DNA of 22,206 nt from a virus. The position numbers were made by a program, and so were the translations under genes. Positions within the stretch are counted from its first letter, which is position 1. Every line of letters starts with the position of its first letter. The DNA lies in the IMG/VR virus record IMGVR_UViG_3300044846_000824, positions 1 to 22,206 of that record. One strand, 5' to 3'. The notes beneath the pieces are model-generated. The model was not told the origin of the DNA. It did no database searches and saw only the letters and a program-made list of their open reading frames with translations. Positions 6,787 through 16,200 of the stretch are shown here, one piece after another.

Positions 6787-7050
6787 TTACTTCTTTCCAC
6801 GGTTACGTGCCCGATTACTCGAAACACTTTCTTTAACTAACTTACCATCTTTAGTATGTGACAAGTCAAGACCCCCCTTGCCCATCATACCCTTAGCACG
6901 ACGAGCCTTAGCAAGTTCCCTACGCTTAGCCATCTGCTCCGCTTTAGCATTAAAAACAGTATCAGTTTTAGCTTTAACTTTACGAGCATCAGGGTTGGCC
7001 TGATAGAATCTGGCAGTTTTGCGAGGGTTGACGACAGGTTTAGGAGCCAT
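6787..7050 (-). CDS. Basic protein with DxSH...NRxRN signature (87 aa)
   Basis: The protein has 25 Lys/Arg in 87 residues. The middle is a basic helix (AKAEQMAKRRELAKARRAKG, 35-54). The C-terminus contains DLSHTKDG (62-69) and NRARNRGKK (79-87). Proteins with this D-x-S-H then N-R-x-R-N arrangement are common in marine and freshwater phages as hypothetical proteins; the spacing recalls part of an HNH fold, but no full catalytic set is visible, so I do not call it a nuclease. The ATG overlaps the preceding stop as TGATG. It is the first of the five basic genes. Confidence 0.75.
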   Translation of the reverse strand: MAPKPVVNPRKTARFYQANPDARKVKAKTDTVFNAKAEQMAKRRELAKARRAKGMMGKGGLDLSHTKDGKLVKESVSSNRARNRGKK

Positions 7051-7913
7051 CAGCGTTGCGTTCCTAAACCAGTAGTGCCAGACTGCCCAACAAACGCTCC
7101 GCTAGCAGCATCACGTTGTTTTAATTGACGACCCATTAACCGATCTTCTAATGTTTTATTAGCTTCAACATTACCCATAGCCCCAGCTTCAAAAGCAACA
7201 TCAGAACCAATAGGTTGACCAGCCTCTCCAAACGTACTAGAAGTTAAACCCTGCAAAGAAGCAACCTGTTGAATATCTTGTTGCGACTGACTAACCGAAC
7301 GACCCAACTCAGCATAACTTTCAGCCTGTTGCTTACTAACCGTCACATTCTGTTTAGCACCAAAACCGGCAATAGCAGCAGCACGAGTAGCTTTGTCTAG
7401 TTGAGCCAAAGTCTTTTCAGGGTCTAATACAGCAGCAACTAAAGCACCATCAGTTGAGTCACCATAGAACTGTTGAAACATGTCTTTAACTTCAGTTGGC
7501 AAAGATTTAACAATAGCATATGATGAAGTAATACGATCAGCAATTTGATTAATGGTTAGATTGCGACGAATAGCATCATGGGCGTCAGTGTATGAATCAT
7601 AAAACCATGAAGGTACACCAGCCGTAGACATGGTTTGTATGTACTCAGATTCATATTTTAAAACATCGGACACTGTAGGAACAACAACATTCTCACCTTT
7701 AGCCTGGCGATCACGCATATCAAAAATAACTTTGTAGCGTTGCTGAAAAACTGGGGTCTGTTCCAAAGACTGCAAAATGCCCGCTTCGGAATCATTGCCA
7801 TTAATCATCTGGTCATACAACCAACCACTTGGCGTACCATCAGCAGCAACACTAAATAACGAACCTAAACCTAACTGACTTAAATATGCTGCAAGTGTTG
7901 CAAAATTTTCCAT
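7050..7913 (-). CDS. Putative internal virion / ejection protein (287 aa)
   Basis: No family is recognised. The first 25 residues are non-polar (LAAYLSQLGLGSLFSVAADG), then the protein is mostly helical, with an Ala/Gln-rich helix region (about 175-225: AELGRSVSQSQQDIQQVASL) and a Gly/Ser/Thr-rich, basic C-terminus. The gene is coupled to both neighbours through TGATG overlaps. It follows the 2420-, 460- and 323-residue genes in one unbroken run, so an ejection-protein role (comparable to the small T7 core protein) is a positional inference. Confidence 0.65.
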   Translation of the reverse strand: MENFATLAAYLSQLGLGSLFSVAADGTPSGWLYDQMINGNDSEAGILQSLEQTPVFQQRYKVIFDMRDRQAKGENVVVPTVSDVLKYESEYIQTMSTAGVPSWFYDSYTDAHDAIRRNLTINQIADRITSSYAIVKSLPTEVKDMFQQFYGDSTDGALVAAVLDPEKTLAQLDKATRAAAIAGFGAKQNVTVSKQQAESYAELGRSVSQSQQDIQQVASLQGLTSSTFGEAGQPIGSDVAFEAGAMGNVEANKTLEDRLMGRQLKQRDAASGAFVGQSGTTGLGTQR

Positions 7914-8884
7914 CAGAACACGCTCCTACCAAATATTTTAGACAACATACCAGCCATTTGAGAACCCATCTGTTTAGCCTCAGAACTTTTAGCCCAACGA
8001 GTATCAGTACGAATATTTTTTTGTAGTTCGTTATTGTTGGCTAACCGCATACCAGACTTAGGGTCATCAACTGTAACCATTTTAAGATACTGATTATTGC
8101 TAAAATCTACTTCGGCAGGATTAAGACCCAAACTTTCAGAAATCTTGTTGCGTGAAGCGGCCAACATGTCTAAAGGATTAATGCCCGAATCAATAGTTGC
8201 GGTAAGCCAAGGATTTAAAGTTTTTGCTTGTTGAGCAATAATAGATTTAACAGTATCAGCAGTCATCGAATTGTTTGCTACACGGGTGGCCCAATCTTGA
8301 GCAGTTTTATCGTCAACATTAACTAAATAGTTTTTGCCTAAGTCTTTAAACTGTTGAACATTGGTAGTTAAATCACCATCTTGTAAGTTAGACCAATCGG
8401 TCATGCCAGTAAGAGTTGTTGTTAATTGTTCTTGAGAAAAACCTTGTTTCTCAGCAACAGTAGCAATATAAACAACAGTATCGTTATTTAACGTAATACC
8501 AAGTCGTTTAGATTCATTAGCAACAGTAACCGCAAGCGAGTTAATATCGTATTGGCGTTGTTCAGCAGACTTACCGCCACCACCGCCACCACCACCGCCA
8601 CCAAATACTGAAATAGGAATACCAAATTTATTTCCAATTCTCCACATATCAGCACGGTCAAGATCTGCGCTACCTTCACGACCCCAAATAAGATCAGTGG
8701 CATAATCTACAGCCCCTTTTATATTGCGTAATTTGGGGAGTTCGTTATAAACATCTAATTGAGCAGCAAACCATGCTGGATGTTGTAATCTAAAAACACC
8801 AAAAGCATCTTTAGAATAAACCTGTCCTACTTCGTAAGGATTATCTCTAGGTTCTCTATTTGATTGAACAAAATTGTCACTCAT
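7913..8884 (-). CDS. Putative ejection protein with ten-Gly linker (323 aa)
   Basis: The protein has two parts joined by ten consecutive Gly (residues 95-104). The N-terminal part has FGVFRLQHPAWFAAQLDVYN (28-47). The C-terminal part is helical and ends with NELQKNIRTDTRWAKSSEAK (about 284-303) followed by a non-polar helix to FG; this terminal pattern of a helix, D-x-R-W and then a final FG motif recalls other phage internal proteins I have seen. No enzyme motif is visible. It starts six bases after the 460-residue gene and ends in a TGATG overlap. The ejection role is inferred from context. Confidence 0.65.
   Translation of the reverse strand: MSDNFVQSNREPRDNPYEVGQVYSKDAFGVFRLQHPAWFAAQLDVYNELPKLRNIKGAVDYATDLIWGREGSADLDRADMWRIGNKFGIPISVFGGGGGGGGGGKSAEQRQYDINSLAVTVANESKRLGITLNNDTVVYIATVAEKQGFSQEQLTTTLTGMTDWSNLQDGDLTTNVQQFKDLGKNYLVNVDDKTAQDWATRVANNSMTADTVKSIIAQQAKTLNPWLTATIDSGINPLDMLAASRNKISESLGLNPAEVDFSNNQYLKMVTVDDPKSGMRLANNNELQKNIRTDTRWAKSSEAKQMGSQMAGMLSKIFGRSVF
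8573..8602 (-). repeat. GGT/GGC microsatellite encoding a ten-Gly linker
   Basis: Ten consecutive Gly codons are all GGT or GGC (three GGC among seven GGT), making a near-perfect trinucleotide repeat inside the 323-residue gene. Such tracts can change in length by replication slippage in steps of one residue without breaking the frame. It separates two differently composed protein parts. Confidence 0.95.
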
Positions 8885-8890
8885 TGTTTA

Positions 8891-10273
8891 TCACCCAAAA
8901 GCCTGTTTAAGAAGTTTAATATTATTTGGCATACTATTTATAACAGTTTCTTCACGATACGTATCTTGCATATACCGATTAATCCTAGCCTCAATATCAG
9001 GTTGAGAAAACACATCACCTTCCGGTCCAACACCAGTAGCAGAAGTTTTGTATGCTTCACGTTCCCAATTACGAACAGCGGCAGTCAAAGACTCAAGTTC
9101 AATTTTATCTAAACCACGACCCAAAACTTGTGAACCGACAGCAAGAACGGCAGATTCAACACTTGCTTCATCTAGAAAAAGATTTCCTTGTCCACTAGCC
9201 ATACGCTTAGCAAAATCTTCAGAAGATTTTTTTAAACGGGCAGAAGGAGTTTGATTGTTGCGTACTGAATCGGAAAGTAAAAGATTCCATGCCAAAGCAG
9301 TTGCTTCATCTGGTTGCCCATAGGCCGGAAATTTTCCTAATTTGTCAAAATATCCTGCGTCACGTAAACTTTTTTGAAGTTTAGTAACTTTTGCTGTATC
9401 TAATCCATAAATATATCGAACACCTTCAGAAAGACTCCAAGTTGTTTGACCACCATTAGGATCAGCCCAATTTACTGCACTAACTTGGCCAGTTAAATTA
9501 GTAATAAATTCTCCGGATTTAAATACGTTTGGTTTTTCCATCCCTGTTTGAGCTTCTAATCTTAAAAGATCATCAACTGTAGCCGTTGCGTACTCCTGCA
9601 AATATTCGGTGTAATCTATTTGATTATTTTCCGCAAGTGTCATTGCATCAAAAGTAAATGTTCCATCAGCATTAATAGAAGGACCAGAAGAGGGAGTAAC
9701 ATTAGTACCCGAATATGGTTCATACCCTGGGGAATTTGGAGAAACAGGACCGCTTGACATATCTTTATTAGCATCAGAACCAACGATAGGATTAGTGTCC
9801 ATTTGCAAAGGAGAAAATCCTGTTGATGTTTTAATAGATTCTGTTGCTGCTTGTTCTAATTGAACATCAGTATAAGTGACACCTTCTTGTTTACCTTTTT
9901 CGGAAATAAATTCTTTACTAAGTTCTATATACTTCTTATTAACATTATCTAAAACTTCGGTAACGTATTTGGTATTGCCATTTAAATATTTTCCAGATTC
10001 AACATATTTAAACATCGATTCAAGAAGTGGTCTAATATCAACATTTGGTAAAAGATTTTGTTTGCGAAACCGCTCAGGCAAAAATGAAACAGCTTTTTCT
10101 AAAAGTAAAACTCTGGGATTAGTTTCATCATACTTAAGCCCAAGAAAATCGTAATAGTTTTTAACAACTTCAGTTTCTCCTAAAACTTTAGAAGTTGAAT
10201 AATTTTGGTTAGCCCATGTTTCAAAATCGGTAGTAGTATAAATTTCTGGAACAATAAAATCATTATCAGCCAT
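8891..10273 (-). CDS. Putative ejection protein with peptidoglycan-binding-like segment (460 aa)
   Basis: Residues 1-150 are helical and charged; 150-205 are a Ser/Pro/Gly/Asn-rich linker. Residues about 293-334 (AKVTKLQKSLRDAGYF, then QPDEATALAW) resemble a PG_binding_1 repeat, whose usual form is a helix with LQ..L...GY followed by a D-x-x-T helix. The rest of the C-terminus is helical (about 380-460). If the segment binds peptidoglycan, the protein may help the ejected complex cross the cell wall. No lytic active site is visible. The ATG overlaps the giant gene stop (TAATG). This part of the window is strikingly AT-rich. Confidence 0.65.
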   Translation of the reverse strand: MADNDFIVPEIYTTTDFETWANQNYSTSKVLGETEVVKNYYDFLGLKYDETNPRVLLLEKAVSFLPERFRKQNLLPNVDIRPLLESMFKYVESGKYLNGNTKYVTEVLDNVNKKYIELSKEFISEKGKQEGVTYTDVQLEQAATESIKTSTGFSPLQMDTNPIVGSDANKDMSSGPVSPNSPGYEPYSGTNVTPSSGPSINADGTFTFDAMTLAENNQIDYTEYLQEYATATVDDLLRLEAQTGMEKPNVFKSGEFITNLTGQVSAVNWADPNGGQTTWSLSEGVRYIYGLDTAKVTKLQKSLRDAGYFDKLGKFPAYGQPDEATALAWNLLLSDSVRNNQTPSARLKKSSEDFAKRMASGQGNLFLDEASVESAVLAVGSQVLGRGLDKIELESLTAAVRNWEREAYKTSATGVGPEGDVFSQPDIEARINRYMQDTYREETVINSMPNNIKLLKQAFG

Positions 10274-13200
10274 TAGTCAAGTCCTGTCTCTGGACGGATA
10301 ACCGTCAACCAAAATGTACTAGCTTCAGGATAATCTAACAAAAACTGGTTAGACCATTCCTCAAATTGTTTCTTAAATACTTCCAAAACAGCACGACCAC
10401 GAGCAGACTGATCCAAACCAAGACTACCCTTGTTCGTTACAAACGTATCAAAAGAATTCATTAAAATACGCAACCCACCAAAATGTTCAGCTTGCGGTGC
10501 TTCAGGATCATTTAACAAATAACGCATCTGAGTAATAGTGCGAGCACGACGCTCACGAGCATCAGAACTAGTCAACTTTTCATTAAAAATAGGATGAGCA
10601 GCACGAAAAATAGCAGACTGTGCATCCCAAGCATTCTTTAAAGCAGCAGCCTGACTTTTTTGACCAGCATCTTTTAAAGCCTCATACTGATCTAAATAAT
10701 CTTTACGAGAAGCAAAATAGATATTTGCTCCTTCTTTATACTTCACTTCGTTTAAGAACTCTTCAGGAGTTTTTTTAACACGCAAACCTTCAATAACCTC
10801 ATTATCGTACGCATACTTACTGCGAGTATCTCCTTCCTTTGCAGGAGGCAACAACCATGCACCAGCTTCAGGATACTGATTTAATAACTCTTGATTATCA
10901 AAATAAAAATTAATACTCTGCTCAGTAGAAGGCAACGGAGCACCAGATCTAGTAGCAGTCTTAGACACTGTATAAGCCAACGGATTAATAATATCGTGGA
11001 CTCGGTTGTCAGGATACAACTCTAAATAACGGACAGTACCTTCTTCAATACCTAACTTTTGCACAAGAGTGTAATACGTTGATGAAAGCAATTCCGCCGG
11101 ATTCTTTACTGCACCTTCCGTTAACCATTCAACAGAATTTTGATCTTCAGTGGTTTGCAAACCTGAAGCAGGACCAGGAGTAAACCAGCCAGCCAAAGCT
11201 TGCGACATAACAATAGTACGAGCATGATTACGTACACGACGCAAATACTCGTCAACCTCACCAGGAGTAGCACCATCTTGCAAACCGTTACCCGATGCTT
11301 CAAGATGAGCCATAGCGGCCATCATTGATGAACCAATCTTCTCATTATGTTTTGCAGAATTAGAATCAACATAAAGTCGCATGGCTTCGAAAGTATTTTT
11401 AACTTGTGCGGGCAAAATGTAGTCATAGAAAGCCCTGTTAGATCCGGCTTCACCAAACATTGCTGTTTGAAGGTCACGCAAACTTTCACTTTCAGGAAAC
11501 AAACTTTGCACCATATCCATTGGCATACCAATAAGGGGCGACAATCCTGCTGCACCAATATTGGCTTCAAAACCAGGAATTAAACGATCTGCTGGTGTTT
11601 GCAACATTGCTTGAACGGGCAACAAATTGAGGCCAGGAATTTTGCCTACTGCTTCAATTAAAAGATCTGAACCTGGGTAAACAAAATAACTTTTACCTTG
11701 TGCATCTTCACGAAGAACTCCAGAAGTTTTTAGACCAGCGTAAGTTAATTGCATTTTACGTGCTTGAGCCAAAGTGCCTAATGGTCCATCAAGTGTAAAG
11801 ATTTTGCCCCAACGCTTTAAAAAGTTTTCTTGTGCATACCAGAATGGCAAGAATCCTCTGCCCCATTCAGAAAATTGTGAACGGAATTCGTGACTGTCAA
11901 TAAATGGCATTGTGTCACGGATAGCATATTCGGCTGCATATTCTTCGGCATTAGTGTAAGCAAGTTTCTTTGCTTCTGCCGCTTCACGAATAGTTTTCCA
12001 GTCATCAGGGTTAAGTGAAGTATAAACTTTTCTTACTTCGGAAATGTTTTGTACTTTGCGAGGGTTAGTAACTTTTCCTGCAAGTGCAGCACCTTCACCA
12101 AACCATACATCTATTTGATCAACAAAATCCCATGCATCAACATTGTGAGGCAATGAAATTGCTAGGTTGCCATTATTTCTTTCAAACCATCTGACCAAAG
12201 CTTTGGCTTGTTGTTGACTAAATTGAGTTAAATCTTTAGAAGCGTTATTGCGCAACCGATTTACAAATGTGGTTAGTTCATCAGGTTCGGCTTCATTCCA
12301 AAATCCTTTAAGAAAGGCAAAAGCTTCACGATCGCTCCATTGTTCAACACCTTGCAAACCTTCAACTTCACCTGCATAACGACCCACTTGCCCAAACTTT
12401 TTCATTTGAGCAGGACCATTAACGCTGAATAGTTGTTTACCATTTAATGTTGAAATGGTATTGTTTAGATTTGTTTCTGCTTGTGAACCTTTAAAAAGCC
12501 ATTCAACAGATTTAATGTTTCGTACATGAGCCTGATGAAAAGCATGAAATGCCATTGGGCGGCGTGCTACAGCATCAATTGTTGCACCAAGAACATTATT
12601 AAAACCGTATTGAACAAACCGATCCCAAGTGTTTTCATATTTGGGTTCATAAATTTTTGCTACTTCAAAATCTGGTAACATACCTGCATCAGTTTTTGAT
12701 ACGTCAGATACTGATGATGTACGCACTCGGTCAAAGTCATACCCAAAATCCATAGTACTTGGGGTCATGGAACCATCAATATTTTCTATTGGAATAACAT
12801 CAATCTGACTGCTCTTTTTAGGAACAGTCAACATTCGTCCAGTAACTAACTCTGCATGGTCATAAACAACGGGTGAAACAATTGACCACAATATTTCGTC
12901 GTTACCTTCAAAAGTAACAGGACCACTCAAAATATATCGTTGGTTACCAAGCTCAACAGGCTTACTCATTTTGGCATCTAGATAATAAGTATCACTACTA
13001 TCAATAACAGTATTGCCTGGTATTTCTACTGCCCGACCATTAAAGTTTCGATACAAAGTTTGATTAGGAGCAACATACCATTCAGAACGTCGTCCGGCTT
13101 TAATTCTTTCACGAACTGCATTACTTAAAGTATCAGCAAGTTTTTCGTTGCCACCAATAGCAGTTGCTTCATCTAAATACTCGCGTGTTAATGGATAAGT

Positions 13201-16200
13201 ATCTTGGTCCCAACCAACAACAGATAGTGTGCGACCATCTTTACCACCAACACGAATGTTATGAATTTTCTCTGCAAGAACTGGATAGCCATCAGTAAGG
13301 TCAGAGCCTTGTTTAATTGGTAGGCGAGCGTAAGCAACATCAGGTATTTGCGGATAGCCAGCCTGACCAAAAGCTTTATTTAACATTGCTTTCAAACGAT
13401 AAATATCTGAATTATCAAATCCTGTTAGTACAAGTTCATTGCGCCGAATAATAGAGTCTAGGATTTGATCGCCAATTCCTTGCAATGCTTTTCTTTGAGT
13501 CAGATTTAATGTTGCTGGATCTAATTTAAATACTTCACTAGCAAGTCGGTCAACATCAATATTACCAACATTGTCAGTTAAATGTCCGCGTAAGAAAGTT
13601 GAATCAATCGGTTGATCACCCAGTCTTGGGAACAACATTACTCGTGCTTGAGTACCTTTGGCTACTGGAATAAAATCACGGTTGCGATTTAAATTAGCCC
13701 ATTCTCCCTGGCCCTCATTTGCTTTAGTTAAAAATTCGTTCTTGCCGTTTGTTAAAGCAACCTCAAGATCATTATAGAAAGGTCCAACTTGACCAAAATC
13801 ATTAACATTGCCTAGCCCAGATTTAATTTCTGAAGCCCAACGATCAATTTCTGTTCTACTTAAATGACTACCACGTGTAGCAAAATCTAAATTAAGGTTG
13901 GCAAACAGCCATTGACGAGCAACATCATCGCTAACAGTGGCAATAAAATTATCGTAGAAACCTTCCAACTTCTTTAAATAATTTAAAGAAACAGGATTAT
14001 CTCCCGCCCTAAGCCGAACAGCATCTTCCCATGTAGGAATTCTTAATCCACCAAATTCTTCATTGATGTTATTCATCCACTGGTTAAGAGTTGAATTAGT
14101 GGTTTTAAGTTTTTTTGTTAAAGCATCGATGCGATGCCTTGCGTCAAGAGGATTGGCTAACTTTTCATTTAAAACCATAAACATATGCATTAAATCGTCA
14201 GCATCACGAGGCATTTGTTCAACGGCTTTAATATCTAAAATTCTTTTCCATTCTACAACCGTGTCAAGAAGTTGATCTTCTGGAATAGACTTCAAAATAT
14301 TTTGGGTCAATACTCTTTGCGTATGACCAAGAAATAGTGCTCCAGCAGGATCGTCAGTTAAACGAGTAACACTTTCTAAAACAGCAGAATGACCATCTTG
14401 CAACAAACGGCTCTTAGGACCATTAACACGGACAACACCACGCTCACCATTAATGTGCAAGAAATCTACTCGTCCACTGAAACGATTAGATTTTTGCCCA
14501 ACATTGTTTTCAAACAATTCTTCGCCAGTCATTTGACGTTGACCAGGAAGAAGTCTGCTGGTGCCAATTCGTTCCATTAATGACTTGGCATATGTTTTTT
14601 CAAATGCTCGTGCTGATTCAATAAGATCAACATTTACGCCACCCATCATCATACGACGACTTGAGTATGGGTTGCCTAAAACAAGTGCTTTAATATTGCT
14701 ATTAAAGTTTGCTTTAAGATTTTCTGGTGCAAAACTAAATGCTTTTGTAGCATCAGATGGAATTGAATCAATTTCTTTCATCCACCCGTTAATTGTTTTG
14801 GAACCAAAACCATTAGTTAATTTTTCATACAAATAATCGTTATAATGCTGCAATTGCAAATTAAAAGGCTTACCAACTGTTGTGAACTTTTCAACTATTC
14901 TTTGCACCGGACGCATGTGGCGTGGAATAGCATAGTTTTTAAGTAAAGCATTTGCTTCTTGGTCAGTCAACCTTGATTCTTTAATGGACTTTTGAATTGC
15001 ATCATCAAACAGTTCATGCTTGGCGACATTACGTGCAGAAAACTCTTGAGCCATATGGCCAATGCCAGCACGACTAACATAACTAGTGAGATCTTCCATA
15101 CTGTTTTTAACAGCAAAACCGTAACGCAACAAAACTGCTGGCTTCCAAATACGCCCTTGAAAATATTGCAACGGGACAGACTCGGGTATACCAACAAGTG
15201 CTCGCATCAACGAACCTTGAGCAGCGGCTTTACGAATACCATGCAAATCAGGAATACTTATTTCAACAGCATTATCAACAAATGGTAGAACAGCACGATT
15301 AATTTCTGATCCACCAGCAGTCATCACACGACCATTGGGACCAATGGCATACGACTGCTTAATGCCTTTAAGAAAAGTATCAGCCCATTCAGCAACATCA
15401 TCACTCATACCAATGCCTGAAGCCCTAAAGAAACTGTCATACATCGAAGTAATAGCGTTAAGACGTGCACCTACATCTGGTGCATCAAGAATAGTTTTCT
15501 TCCAAACATACCTGACAGAATCAGGGACATTTGCAACACGGAACAAATCAACTAACTGTTCAATTTCTTGCATTGCATCAGGACCGGCAAGACTAATATG
15601 TCGGCCTGGAACCATTGTTCGCATACCATTAAATAATGCACCTAATGATTTTATTCCTGGAATATTTGCAGCAAAAGCACCTGCGTCAAAAGCTTTAGGA
15701 TTTAAAGCATCTATAAGATGAGGATTTAGTCGTGCTTCTTCAGGGAGATCATCTAACAAACTTTTCATAAAGTCAGGATTATCAGAAGCTTGGCGTGTCA
15801 AATTTTTGAGACTATATTTACTTGCTTCGGGTGTTGCTTCACCAAGTTTAGGAAGAAGTTTTCCTAGTCTAGATCCTTCACCCATTGTTTGTGCAGCAAC
15901 TTCATCTACACCACGGAAAAATTCTTTAACACTACCTTTAGCAGTACGCATTGCATACTGTGTTTTGTTTAACCCACGCAAAGTTCCTTTGCCTGCACCA
16001 TTAATAATTCCTGTACCAGACATAATTGATTTAAGATTGTTTTGATCAACAATCCAATTAACTACATCTTCGCCAGTAAACGCAGATTTAGGCGTACCAA
16101 GAAGAAGCCCTGCTTCCATAAGATCATCGTTAAAATATTTCCATCCACGCAATTCGTCATAAGCAGGCTTCATCCACGGAGCATAATTATCTAATAAACG

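Noticed and set aside
6787-7050. HNH endonuclease call for the 87-residue protein
   Set aside because: Only a D-x-S-H and an N-R-x-R-N pattern are present; the full HNH residue set and metal-binding cysteines are not visible.
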